Assembly (NCBI GenBank): GCA_020740775.1
Contig: JAHEWK010000005.1
Span: 744,001 to 808,000 of the forward strand
Direction of reading: 5' to 3'
From: Ilyonectria destructans
Taxonomy: Eukaryota; Ascomycota; Sordariomycetes; Hypocreales; Nectriaceae
Length of the DNA stretch: 64,000 nucleotides
Made by a program: the position numbers and the translations under genes. Below are positions 1-10,274 of this stretch, piece by piece (the first letter of the stretch is position 1; each line of letters starts with the position of its first letter). The notes under the pieces were generated by a model, which was not told where the DNA came from, searched no databases, and saw nothing but the letters and a program-made list of their open reading frames with translations.

Positions 1-655
1 AAGCCAGCGCGGGACCCAGCTTCCAGGCGGCCATGGCCAAGGGATAATTCCAGCTATCAAGGAACTGTTAATCTCTGGAAGGAAACAGGTTGCAAGGCGG
101 GACAACTTACGGAATGATCTGGCCGCAGACACCTACGGGCTCCCGGACTGTGTACGCAAACTTGTCTGAAGAAGTCTCGATGACCTGGCCAAACACCTTG
201 TCGGCAAAGCCGGCATAGTAGCGGAGAGTCTCAGCAACCTCGACCAGATCCTCGTTCAGAGAGACCTGGTACGGCTTGCCGTTGCCCCAAGTCTCAATAG
301 TGGCAAGAGTCTCACGGTTCTCGTCAACCAAATCAGCGAGGCGGTTCAACAGCTTTCCACGGTCGGTGGCAGGCAGATCGCGCCACTCAGGGTTACGCAG
401 GGCATTGCGCGCCGCGACGACGGCTCTGTCGACATCCTCGCTGGTGGCAGCATAAACTGAGACGATTTCTTGCTCGTTTCTAGCCGGGTCAGCTCAGTTG
501 CAGGGACGAGGGTGAGGGAATTCAACATACGTGGGGTTGATGCTGGTGATCTTGCCGCCGTCAGACGACTTCACCCACCTGTTGTTGATGAACAGGCCGG
601 TGGGCTGGGCGTACTTGCGGCCGTTGGGGGCCGTCAGCTGGATGTCTAAGCTCAT
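1..655 (-). CDS. NAD(P)+-dependent aldehyde dehydrogenase, N-terminal part (cut by window edge)
   Basis: N-terminal third of an ALDH-superfamily enzyme, which oxidises aldehydes to carboxylic acids. Three exons are visible on the minus strand: 531-655, 111-479 and 1-53 (incomplete), with GT-AG introns 480-530 (51 nt) and 54-110 (57 nt) that keep frame. Translation from the ATG at 655 gives MSLDIQLTAPNG, then the typical segments LFINNRWVKSSDGGK, INPTNEQEI, ETWGNGKPY, YYAGFADK and EPVGVCGQIIPWNYPLAM; PWNYP is the conserved ALDH motif at the start of the cofactor-binding region. Catalytic Cys and Glu lie beyond the window edge. It is next to a permease and a copper amine oxidase, so an amine-derived aldehyde is a plausible substrate (inference). 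Its promoter lies in 656-1540. Confidence 0.93.
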
Positions 656-1540
656 TTTCAAACGATTTCAAGGATACGATGGGTATGATGGGCCTGATGG
701 ATCTGGATCTGAACGGTAGCCGCATCTAATATGTTGGGTCGCTCGGGTGTGATTGTCACGATTGACACGACACCAACCGAAAACGGGCACTATGCAGCAA
801 CTGCGGGGAATGCATAAGGTTTCAGCCTCTCAGACGCTACGGAGTACACAGGCTGAAAGATACGCCAACTCGCCAGCTCGCCAAGTAGCTCGGCATGACC
901 CAGCCGGACCGGGGCGAAGTGTTAGTAATAGAATAGAGACCGGTCCGGCGGAGATAAGCCACACGGGAATCTAGTGCATCGTGCATGCTTGTCTGCATCT
1001 GGCAGTTCATGTGCATTCATCTCAGATGAATCCATCGGAATGCTAGATTTGTCGTCACTCGGCATGGCTGGGATGTTGGACCAGGTTGAATCCCTGACGT
1101 GCACCGGTCTCGGAGTCGTTGTGATTGAGCGTTTACGATCGGTAATAGGCATTAGATCTTTTGTTCAGGGCTCGACTAAGCTAGCACATTTCGAGGCGTT
1201 GGATGCGCAAGGTATCATCGACTCCGCGATCATCTCCACTTGGATCTGGGCCGCCACGCTACGTATGCACAATAGGGTACACCTATCGCATGGAAAATAT
1301 ATGCCCCAGATCATTTGTGCCGATTTATCTTTACGATTTACATGGATTAGTATTACAGGGAGTGGCAAAGTGAACGTCTGAATGTCACGGTAAAACATCT
1401 CACAGGTCAGAACCGGCTATTGAAAATTGGGTTTAAGATAAAAAGGAAGGTCGGAATTTGATTATTTCCAAGTGATCCCAAAGGGAAGTTGACTAGTATA
1501 CAAGAAAAGCCTCAAAGACGGCTAGAGATCCTCTAGGACG
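656..1540. other. Intergenic: ALDH promoter and permease 3' flank
   Basis: No gene recognised. This stretch must contain the promoter of the leftward aldehyde dehydrogenase and the 3' flank of the leftward permease. Short overlapping open frames on both strands show no family resemblance. Confidence 0.6.
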
Positions 1541-3157
1541 CTAGTGATCCTTGCTCTCCGCCTCCTTCTCGGTAGGAACAGGCACGTCGCTGTTCTCGGC
1601 GTAGATGACACGGCCTTCAGACTCCTCGGACTGGAGGTAGGTGACACGGCCTTTGATGATCCAGAAGCTGAGGGTAACAATCATCATGACGCCAAAGACG
1701 GCGATGGCGTAGTTCATGTCGGTGCCAGTAGGGTTAGGCGAACCGGGGAAGAAGAAAAAGACGGTGGTGATGGCGCAGTAGACAACCGAGACCCAGTTGC
1801 AGACAGGGCCGAGGCGGCCAAGAGAAAACTCGCCAGGGGGCAGCTTGTCGCGGCCAGTAAGGAGGAGCACCAGGATAGGCATGCCGTAGGACATGGTGAG
1901 GGCGATGGTGCTGACGCTGAGAATAGCCTCGAGGACAGTGGAGGCAAAGGTGTAGAGAACGCCAACTAGAGCAATGATGGCGCCCTGGAGCCACAAAGCG
2001 CGGATGGGAACCTTCCACGTCTCGTCGACCTTGGAAAAGTAGTTGCTCCAAGGAATGCCGCCATCACGGGCGAAACCCCAAGTCAGACGGGAGGATGTGG
2101 TGACGATGCTGATACCCTGGCCCACGCCGTTCATGATGAACAGAGAGAGGAGGACGGTTCCACCCTTGAGGCCAACGGTCTCCTCGAGGAGTTCCATGAA
2201 GGGGAGACCGGTTGGGGGGTCCAGAATGACGTCGAGGTCCTGGATACAAAAGAGGCAGACGACCATGAAAATGAAGCCAGAAATGGCACCCATGCCGACC
2301 GAGGAGTAGATGACTCGTGGGATATTCTTTCGGGGGGCCGGAATCTCTTCGACAAGGTGGATGGCCGAGTCAAAGGCAGTAAGACCATAGGCAGCCTGGA
2401 GGAGGCCCATGAACCAAGTAACACCATTGGGCCAGGTGGTCTGGTTGATCCAGGTTCCAAAGACAAACGAGGCGGGCTGGAAAGAGAGACCCGACTTGGT
2501 GCCGACGGAAATGAGCAACGCCAGGCTGATGATGAAGAAGAGGCCGGCGAAGCAGATGCCCACAAAGTTGTTGAACATGGGGAGGATCAAGTCCCGGCGA
2601 CAAGCAACCATGTTGAAGCCCGTCATGAAGAAGGTAGTGCCGATATAGACGAGGAACAAGACCCAACCCTTGCTGGCGCCGGTCCACTCCACGTCGAAGA
2701 GGACCTTCATGCCGAGCATGAACTCGGTCATGAAGGCGAGTTGCGAGGCAGCCAGCGTCCACCAGCCAAAGGTGTTGATCCAGGCGCACAGGTACGAGCA
2801 GAAGCGGCCGGTAGGCGTAGGCCACAGGCGCGAGATCCAATACGCCTGGCCCAGCGCGGTGGGCATGCTGCTGACGAGCTCGCCCAGCGACACGGCGACG
2901 CACATGTTGCAGATGGTGACGAGGACGAGGCCCCAGAGGATGGCAATGGGCCCGCCGCTGGTCAGGCCGCTGCTGAGGCCCTGGGCAAAGGTCGACCAGG
3001 TGCCCAGCACGGAGAAGGCCAGGGCCAGCATGCTCCAGATGCTGAACTTGCGGGTGAGGGCCTGCGAGTGGCCAAACTCGGCGAGGTCCCGCGCATCTTG
3101 CAGGGCCTGGTCGGTCGGCTCAGGGTGCTTGAGCGAGGCGGTTGTCTCGACGTCCAT
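1541..3157 (-). CDS. APC-superfamily amino acid/choline/GABA-type permease
   Basis: Plasma-membrane transporter of the fungal amino acid/choline/GABA permease family, about 12 hydrophobic segments. I choose the ATG at 3157 (538 residues, MDVETTASLKHPEP), because the 92 upstream residues open to 3433 are low-complexity and the family starts with a short cytosolic tail. Recognisable elements are FSIWSMLALAFSVLGTWST (TM1 region), the run SGGPIAILWGLV, SSMPTALGQAYWISRLWP, and the central segment ending FDSAIHLVEEIPAPRKNIP, which is the signature loop of this family (cf. H-x-EE-x-P-x-x-x-x-P). No intron is needed. It is divergent from the copper amine oxidase across 3158-5004 and tandem with the aldehyde dehydrogenase, which suggests uptake of an amine or amino acid used by those enzymes (inference). 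Exact substrate cannot be read from sequence. Confidence 0.92.
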   Translation of the reverse strand: MDVETTASLKHPEPTDQALQDARDLAEFGHSQALTRKFSIWSMLALAFSVLGTWSTFAQGLSSGLTSGGPIAILWGLVLVTICNMCVAVSLGELVSSMPTALGQAYWISRLWPTPTGRFCSYLCAWINTFGWWTLAASQLAFMTEFMLGMKVLFDVEWTGASKGWVLFLVYIGTTFFMTGFNMVACRRDLILPMFNNFVGICFAGLFFIISLALLISVGTKSGLSFQPASFVFGTWINQTTWPNGVTWFMGLLQAAYGLTAFDSAIHLVEEIPAPRKNIPRVIYSSVGMGAISGFIFMVVCLFCIQDLDVILDPPTGLPFMELLEETVGLKGGTVLLSLFIMNGVGQGISIVTTSSRLTWGFARDGGIPWSNYFSKVDETWKVPIRALWLQGAIIALVGVLYTFASTVLEAILSVSTIALTMSYGMPILVLLLTGRDKLPPGEFSLGRLGPVCNWVSVVYCAITTVFFFFPGSPNPTGTDMNYAIAVFGVMMIVTLSFWIIKGRVTYLQSEESEGRVIYAENSDVPVPTEKEAESKDH

Positions 3158-5004
3158 AACAGCGGGTGGTATATTCGGGGCGAGGGGAGGGTTTCTCAGG
3201 GAGGTGGCAGCAAGCGGGACTGCTTTCGCAAGTATGTGAGGCGGGAAGGCGACGACGGGGCTGTCATTCGCAAAGGTACAAGGAGAGAGGGCGACAACGC
3301 GGAGGTCATTCGCAAATTGAATGAGAAGGATGTTCTCTGCAAAGGTGAAGAAGGGAGCTTGCTTGGCTGGGAGGGGCGAGGGGAATTGGGCGCTTGCGAC
3401 GAGGCGTTGCGGGTTTAAGTATGCTATAGACAATCCCCAAGCTCAGGCTCAGCTTCAGGGTGCGTACGGGCCAAGCCTCCCCGTCAGGAGACTACACATG
3501 CGGTGTTTGCTCTGAGTGGCATCGTGTGACGGGTACGGAGCACGGAGTACGGAGTGGACGGGCTGCTTTCGCGGAGCTGGGAACTGGGCAAACGAGAGGG
3601 ATGGGTGGACACATTGAATTCATTAGACAAATGCTTATCCGTACAACTTGGGCCGTTATCTCTGCTGCCCTTAGCCACCCCTAGCCAGCCCTAGTACCAT
3701 GTGCGTAGCGAGTACATAGTTAGTGTGGCCTGGAATGGCCGAGTTCTGCGATGCCACACCACCAGAGTCGTGGGCGGCGGAGGCAGAACGATCGAGAACA
3801 TGGCATTTCTCGCTGCACCATCGCAAAGCTGCGCTCGATGAAGCTATTGGTTTGCACTTTGCGATGCCGCGGCCGCACCGCTGCAGGGGACGCAGCGCAT
3901 CCCCATGGGGTATTGTGTCACACGCAAGCCCGGCGGCGATGGCATTACGTGATAGCTCAGAAAGAAGCAAAAGTCTTGGGTACGCACGGCGGCCTTCCCC
4001 ACGGGGTACCAAACGGCAGCATGCCAGGCCGGGCCGGATGGATTCAGGCGTTGAAGAGGCGAGAGTTGTGACAGAACTCGTATGGCAAATGGGAGCAGCA
4101 GCCGGGCCAGCAGCAGCCAACAGCAAGACACCGGCCCATCGGTTATCTCGGACGGCGAGCCCCTTATCGACAAGCTCCGTTCGCGAGGCAATGTGGAGAA
4201 GGAAATGCAATCCATTGCCCCGATTCGGCGTGGTGGCATCGCCGCCGGATGCACGGGGACGCGTGAGGATTAGCTGCCCCATGTGGTTAAGTCGCCGTGA
4301 CAAAGACGGAGAGTAACGCGCAGCAAATGTAAATGCAATCGAATGGCCAGAGACAGCGTGACCGCCGTGACGTAGGTGGGCCTCTTGGTCTGCATTGTGA
4401 AGCCCGTGGCACGCCTGCTTACTCGCAGACTCGCACACGGCGGGCTGCCAGTTCTCTCAACAGCATTGCACTACTGCGTAGTGAGTTACAGCACTCAATC
4501 GCGCATGGAATGACCCCATCCATTCGTCGTGATGAGCTTGGCGCAGTGTATCTTTGGCGCCTGACTTGACACGGCAGTTGGCACGCATTTCGTCTCCCTG
4601 CGGCCGCGAGAGCTCCACCGGCACTTGTTTGCTTTTGCCTTGTTGAGGACGCTCCACGCGCCCTTGATGGGAGAGTTGCACGCTTATCCTCTTCTCCGCT
4701 CCTCCTCGTACACACGCCAGCCCCATCTCCCAGCGTCCGGATCATTGTGGAGCTCGCAGCGTGCGGTGTTCCGGTCTGACGCCGGCAGTCACCGACGACG
4801 ATGCCGCCTGCCGACTCGTCTATAAGAAGCCGGCGTCCTAAGTGCGAAGCGTAAAGTCCTGTAGAGTTTCAAGATCATCATCAGCATCATCGCTTCGCTT
4901 CACTCGCAGCTTGTGTCCTCACAATCACAACTCTTGCTTCACCTCGACAATCGTCGTCGTCCTTTGACACAACCGTATGGCACAGTCCCTCAGCCCCGAC
5001 AAAA
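3158..5004. promoter_or_regulatory. Divergent promoter region between permease and amine oxidase
   Basis: About 1.85 kb without a convincing gene. The part next to the permease (3158-3433) stays open in the permease frame and carries an imperfect direct repeat around GTCATTCGCAAA (near 3258 and 3305); I read it as 5' UTR. Four matches to the HGATAR core used by GATA nitrogen regulators (AreA/Nit2) are seen: 3656-3661, 3950-3955, 4143-4148 and 4164-4169. A TATA-like TATAAG is at 4821-4826, about 180 nt before the amine oxidase ATG. Such short motifs occur by chance, so regulation by nitrogen source is a suggestion only. Confidence 0.45.
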
Positions 5005-7177
5005 ATGATTCAAGACACCTCATCAATTGCCGGCTACACCGTTTATCGGGAAGAGCCCAGCGACGCCGCTCCCGATCTGTCCAAGAACCACTCAGTTCAT
5101 CCGCTCGGTATGTTATCTCACGCTGTAGACTCTTTGGCCCTGGACCCATGCTCACAACCCCTCAGATCCGCTATCGATTGATGAGATCCGCTTCGCCACC
5201 AAGCTCATCCGTGACTATGCCAACCCCAAGACCCTCAAGTTCAACTGCCTCACTCTCCGTGAGCCCAAGAAGGTCGAGTATGGCGCCTTCCGATCCCGCC
5301 GCGCCCCGCGCCCTGACCGCCGTGCCTTTGCCATCGTCATCGAGAGAGGCACCTCGCAGGTCACCGAAGTCATCGCCAACTTGACCCAAGCGCAGGTCGA
5401 GGAGTGGAAGCCCGTCTCCAACGTCGGCCCCACGCTGACCCTCGAGGACCTCGACGTCTGCGAGCGCGTCTGCCGCGTCAACCCCCAGGTCATTGAGGCC
5501 TGCCGCGGCCTCGGCATCACCGACATGTCCAAGGTGTTCCTCGACGCCTGGGCCATCGGCGTCGACAACCGCTGGGGCTTCGAGCGTCGCCTCCAGCAAG
5601 GCATCGCCTACTACCGCAACTCGGCCTTCGACAACCAGTACGCGCACCCGCTCGACTTCTCCGTCGTCGTCGACACCGAGACCGAAGAGGTCCTGGCCGT
5701 CGACATCCGCCTCGTCAACGGCGAGCGCACCAAGGTGCCCCTGGAGGAGCACAACTACATGCCCGAGTTCATTGGTGAAAACTATGTCGACGGCGTGCTC
5801 AAGCCCATCAACATCACCCAGCCCGAGGGCGTGTCCTTCCGCATGCGCGGCAACGAGATCGCCTGGGCCGGCTACAAGATGCACATCGGCTTCAACTACC
5901 GCGAGGGCATCGTGCTGTCCGACGTCCGCATCGAGGACCACCACGAGCAGCGCGAGCGCACTCTCTTCAACCGCATCAGCGTTGTCGAAATGGTCGTGCC
6001 CTACGGCAACCCCGACCCGCCTCACCACAAGAAGCACGCCTTCGACGTTGGTGAGTACGGCACTGGTCTGATGACCAACTCCCTCAAGCTGGGATGCGAC
6101 TGCAAGGGCGCCATCCACTACCTCGACGCCGTCATGGCCACCGGAAACGGTGACCCGGCCGTCATCAAGAATGCCATCTGCATCCACGAGGAGGACAACG
6201 GCCTTCTCTACAAGCACACCGACTACCGTGACGGCACCGTCATCTCGGCCCGTGACCGCAAGCTCATCATCTCCCAAATCATCACCGCCGCCAACTACGA
6301 GTACGGTTTCTACCACACCTTTACTCTCGACGGCACCTACAAGCTTGAGATTAAGCTGACCGGCATGCTCAACACCTACTGCATGCACCCCACCGAGACG
6401 GCCGCTCCCTACGGAACCGAGGTCGCCCACCGCATCAACGCCCACAACCACCAGCACATCTTCTCCCTCCGCGTGGACCCCGAGGTCGACGGCCCCGACA
6501 ACTCCATCCTCCAGAGCGACGCCCTGCCCTCAGACGAGCCCGTGGGATCGCCCGAGAACCCCTACGGCAACGGCTTCTACTGCAAGAAGACGCCCCTGCG
6601 CACCTCCAAGGAGGCCGCCGCCAGCTACTGCCACGAGACCAGCCGCTCCTGGGACATCATCAACCCCAACAGCATGAACCACGCCGCCAAGAAACCCGTC
6701 GCCTACAAGATCCTCAACAGCAGCTGCCCCGCCGTCCTCGCCAAGCCCGGCAGCGTCGTCAACGAACGCGCTGCCTTTGCGCGCAAGAGCCTGTGGGTGA
6801 CGCCCTACAAGGACTACGAGATCTTCCCCGCCGGTGACTACGTGTGCCAGTCGACGGGCGAGCTGGACCACCCGCACAACTCCAACATCATCGACTGGGT
6901 TGAGCGCGACGAGCCCATCGTCAACACCGACATCGTCTGCTACATCCAGTTCGGCCTCACCCACTTCCCGCGAACCGAGGACTTCCCCATCATGCCCGCC
7001 GAGCCCGTCAGCGTCATGCTGCGCGCCTCCAACTTCTTCCAGAAGAACCCCGGCCTGTGGGTGCCCCCCTCGGCCATCTGCGTCGACAGCGTTTCGGCGA
7101 ATGCCTTCAACTCCAAGGAGGAGCCCGCCGCTGCTCCCTCGTGCTGCGCGATCCCCACCCCGCCCGCCCGCCTGTGA
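5005..7177 (+). CDS. Copper-containing amine oxidase with C-terminal PTS1
   Basis: Oxidises primary amines to aldehyde plus NH3 and H2O2, using copper and the self-made cofactor topaquinone. Exons 5005-5107 and 5166-7177 (intron 5108-5165, 58 nt) give 704 residues, normal for fungal enzymes. All catalytic parts are visible: the base Asp328 in FDVGEYGTG, the topaquinone Tyr412 in ANYEYGFYH, copper ligands His463 and His465 in HNHQHIF, and His634 in LTHFPRTEDFPIMP. The protein ends in ...PPARL; ARL fits the peroxisomal PTS1 consensus, matching the known peroxisomal location of many fungal amine oxidases where catalase removes H2O2. The ATG at 4977 is in another frame and I reject it. It faces away from an amine-type permease and an aldehyde dehydrogenase. 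Confidence 0.97.
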
Positions 7178-8660
7178 ATCTGAGAGAGTTCGCAGGGCCC
7201 TCGCACTCTTTCCAGAGGCGAGAAGCGTCTAGGCTCTAAAGCTTCACAAAGCGCTGTGTGGAACCATCATGTCTAGATTTATGGAGTAACGAGTTGTTGA
7301 AGGCGACCAAAATGTATTCCACTCTGTCGTTTGTTTGTTCGGAAAGCATAGCCATTGATATAGTAACTTACCTGTGTTTAACTCAATTCCTCGTTGTCTC
7401 TGTGTTCTCCTTCGTGCTGTGACATGTAGCTTCGAAGAAGTGCAGTTCTAATGCTTGACTCCACAAGCGCCCACCGATATGAGTTGGCTTGCTTCCAATC
7501 TGGTACATACGACCACAAGCGCTAGAAAATACGGGATCCCGTCAAGTCTTATCTGCAGACTATGTGCCTCCATTTTCCGGTTCCTGTGTATATGCCGTAC
7601 TTCAACCCCGCCTGTAGCCCAGGCTACTGTAACACACAGGTCTTTTACCGTCCCATTATAAAAGACTGGCTGATTGAGGCAGCAGGCATGTTGCGACCTC
7701 AATCGCATGCCTACGAGTGGCGGGCTTGAAAACCCATATTACTCCAATGTTAGGTAATGGGATTCAGGGGAGTTAAGAGGAAAAGGGAAATTGTGAGCAG
7801 TGGTGTTTCCTCAGCGTTAATCCCGCCAAGTGAACTACCCTATACCTAGGGATTTTTGGAAATCGCCTTACCCTATACTTTGAGCGGGCTTAATGAAAAC
7901 AATATACCATCTTCCTATTTAGTTAGCATTTTTGAGAGATTGGGACCTTGTGTCTATTGAGAGTCAGCAAAAATATTATTCTCATTATTCTTAATAGGAC
8001 TTGTAATTAAAATTCAATCTTGAAACGAAATTGCTATTGGATTGGGACACTGTTCAGCAGTATGATAGCTAGACTTATACAATCCTTGAAGATATTGATA
8101 CTATCTATGATCTTCGTGAAGGGAGCCACTCTATAGTTGTGTCCACAACATTAATTGATGCGACATTTTGCATCCAATTCCGTCCAGGTTGTTCCAGCCA
8201 CGACTTGTCAAACAGAGATGCCATCGTTACGAATGAAGAATGGCCAACAACATTGCGACTATAACAGTCAGAATAGATCCGAAGAGAACAGTCTTGTTTT
8301 CGCTCTGTTTCGAGACTATACCGAAGTCCGCGCAGACCGCGTGTGACGCGACAGGCTCACGGTGGTATCAAACCCATGAGCGTATCAAGCCTAGGGCCGG
8401 ACTAGCAATGAGGCGTTATGAGAAGAGGCGTCGATGCGGGGTTCGCGAGCGAATCTATGCAGACCACATGTAGCGTAGTTTGCGTAATCAAGTCTGCCTA
8501 ATGCTGTACTATTTGGATTAGGCACCCATCGAAGCCAATTTCGTCTCAACAATCATACAATTCTTTCAAAGAAACAGCCAGGGATAAAATTCGAATAAGG
8601 CCCTTGCCCCATTTGTAAATTCATTTCTTCAAGCATAGTGCTCCCTATCACAGCAAAGTC
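7178..8660. other. Intergenic, AT-rich in its second half
   Basis: 3' flank of the amine oxidase, then, from about 7740, AT-rich sequence with no open frame of note, then the 5' flank of the HeLo gene. The only recognised element is the 5S rRNA fragment at 7505-7543. Confidence 0.6.
7505..7543 (+). pseudogene. Truncated 5S rRNA fragment (5' end only)
   Basis: The first 39 nt match the 5' end of the complete 5S gene at 28047: both begin ACATACGACCA and share AGAAAATACGGGATCCCGTC. After 7543 the similarity stops abruptly, so the internal promoter half and the 3' helix strand are missing. It is a dead partial copy, as is common for dispersed fungal 5S genes. Confidence 0.8.
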
Positions 8661-10274
8661 ATGTCTGGCTTCGAGATTTTCGGCACCATCGCTGGGGTGC
8701 TTGGGGGCTTCAAAGGCGTCGTGGATGGCTACAATCTACTCGTCGACATGTTCGCCTCCGACACGGAGATAGACTCCGTGGCGACTGCATATAACGTCGA
8801 AAGTATCCGATTCAAAGTCTGGGGTGAGGGCGTCAAGCTCGATGATGCAAGCGCATGTGTTTTGAAGGATAAGGATCCGTATCTCTTGAGCGCCGTCGCG
8901 AAAATCATGGCCGAAATCCTGAACATTCAGGAGAAAGTCCTGAAGCATTTCAATGCCAAATATCAGCTACCCCCGCTCCCAGATACCCCGAAGAATCCGG
9001 TGTTTAGTCTTCAGAGCGCTTGGATCGCCCAATTGCGGGCGGAGCGCACGAAAATGAAAGTCAGACATCGTTGGAGCTGGGTGACGAGAGAGAAGGCGGA
9101 GTTGAAGGACTTGGTGGATCGCCTCCACACCCAAAACAACATTCTACAGAGTCTCGTGCCGTCCGTTTCAGAGGAGAGTCGTATTGTCAAGGCAATTATG
9201 ACTGAGCTAGACGAACGTCTCTCCCTAGCATCCGTGCATGGTCTGGACGGAACAGCTCAGGAGCTCATCGCGCTGGGCAGACAAATCAAGGCGATCCAGG
9301 AACAGGACATGAGCACGGTGAAGCAGCAGGTAAAACAGATCGACAAATCCGAGCTCGACGTCTTATGTCCTCCTGATGCGGTGAGCGGTCGCTACACTGG
9401 CTCTTACGAGGTTGGTGGGAGGCCCCTAGAGCGGGTGTTGGTGGAGTGGAAAAGAATTGATGCAGGCAATGCCTTTGCGAAGGACATTGTGGCACGGATC
9501 CAGGTCCTTGGTGCTCTCCTGTCTACCAAAAACGCTCATGAGTTTCATCGCCTCACATTCCTCGGGTTGTTCGACGACAAAGACTTCGAGCATCGCAAAC
9601 AAGGCCTCCGCCGAATCGGGCTGGTTTACAGCATCCCAACGGGTCCTAGTAACGCAAATCCGCCTCGCAATCTCCTGGAATTGATCCAAAAGGATGCAAA
9701 GAACCACACTCGGCCGGCGCTAGGCGACCGATTCCACCTCGCACGCAAACTGGCGTCCGCTATGTCACTATTCCACGTAGCCAACTGGTTGCACAAGTCA
9801 TTCCGCAGCGACAACATCCTGTTTGGTTACGACGAGGACATTACTAAGCCCTACATCTCCGGCTTTCAGTACGGCCGCCCAGCGGCAGATGCTTCTATAG
9901 AGACGCGACCAGTTGGCGATCCGAGCCTTGATCTGTACTACCATCCAGACGTGATGAATGGATGGAGCACGATCAAGGAGATATACAGCTTGGGCATTGT
10001 GCTTCTTGAAGTAGCCTACTGGAGGCCCATGTTTGAAAAGAGCTTCCAGAACATGACCATGCAGCAAGTGTCAAATGAAATTGTCACATCTCTAAACGGA
10101 AAGTTTGGACGGGACTTGGCTGGTATGGTGGGCACGGCCTACGTTGATGTAGTCAAGTGCTGCTTAACTGGGTCTCTGGGAGTACAAAGGGGCGACTCTC
10201 GTGAGGAAGCGAGAATTCTTAGTAAACAATTTTCTCTTTCGGTTATTCAACCATTGACTTCATGTAAGGCTTAG
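8661..10274 (+). CDS. HeLo-domain protein with C-terminal pseudokinase
   Basis: Single-exon, 537 residues. Residues 1 to about 200 look like a HeLo (prion-inhibition and propagation) helical domain: the start MSGFEIFGTIAGVLGGFKG, the early GYNLLVDMF helix and D-x-E spacing are typical; known HeLo domains insert into membranes and kill the cell when activated. Residues about 240-510 resemble a protein kinase fold that cannot be catalytically normal: a candidate beta-3 lysine is K264 in LVEWKR, but the HRD/catalytic loop reads HKSFRSDNILF (378-388, no catalytic Asp at the usual place) and the DFG site reads ISGF (399-402). APE-like YYHPDV and YSLGIVLLEV follow. No amyloid motif is evident. Likely role in regulated cell death or incompatibility (inference from family). 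Confidence 0.88.
   Translation: MSGFEIFGTIAGVLGGFKGVVDGYNLLVDMFASDTEIDSVATAYNVESIRFKVWGEGVKLDDASACVLKDKDPYLLSAVAKIMAEILNIQEKVLKHFNAKYQLPPLPDTPKNPVFSLQSAWIAQLRAERTKMKVRHRWSWVTREKAELKDLVDRLHTQNNILQSLVPSVSEESRIVKAIMTELDERLSLASVHGLDGTAQELIALGRQIKAIQEQDMSTVKQQVKQIDKSELDVLCPPDAVSGRYTGSYEVGGRPLERVLVEWKRIDAGNAFAKDIVARIQVLGALLSTKNAHEFHRLTFLGLFDDKDFEHRKQGLRRIGLVYSIPTGPSNANPPRNLLELIQKDAKNHTRPALGDRFHLARKLASAMSLFHVANWLHKSFRSDNILFGYDEDITKPYISGFQYGRPAADASIETRPVGDPSLDLYYHPDVMNGWSTIKEIYSLGIVLLEVAYWRPMFEKSFQNMTMQQVSNEIVTSLNGKFGRDLAGMVGTAYVDVVKCCLTGSLGVQRGDSREEARILSKQFSLSVIQPLTSCKA

Noticed and set aside
2357..3418. 353-residue open frame antisense to the permease
   Set aside because: It is the reverse complement of a well-supported permease; the charged, low-complexity product is the usual shadow of GC-rich codon use.
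3158..3433. 92-residue N-terminal extension of the first permease
   Set aside because: Low-complexity with internal repeats (FANDLRVV/FANDSPVV) and not typical of the family; the ATG at 3157 gives a normal-length protein.
3671..4438. 255-residue frame on the minus strand in the divergent promoter
   Set aside because: No family motif, mixed composition, and overlapping open frames on the other strand. Treated as non-coding.
4977..5384. ATG at 4977 as start for the amine oxidase
   Set aside because: It is in a different frame from the enzyme; the ATG at 5005 with the 58-nt intron gives a continuous family-length protein.
5171..6457. 428-residue open frame antisense to the amine oxidase
   Set aside because: Val/Asp/Gly-rich shadow of the amine oxidase, whose catalytic residues are complete.
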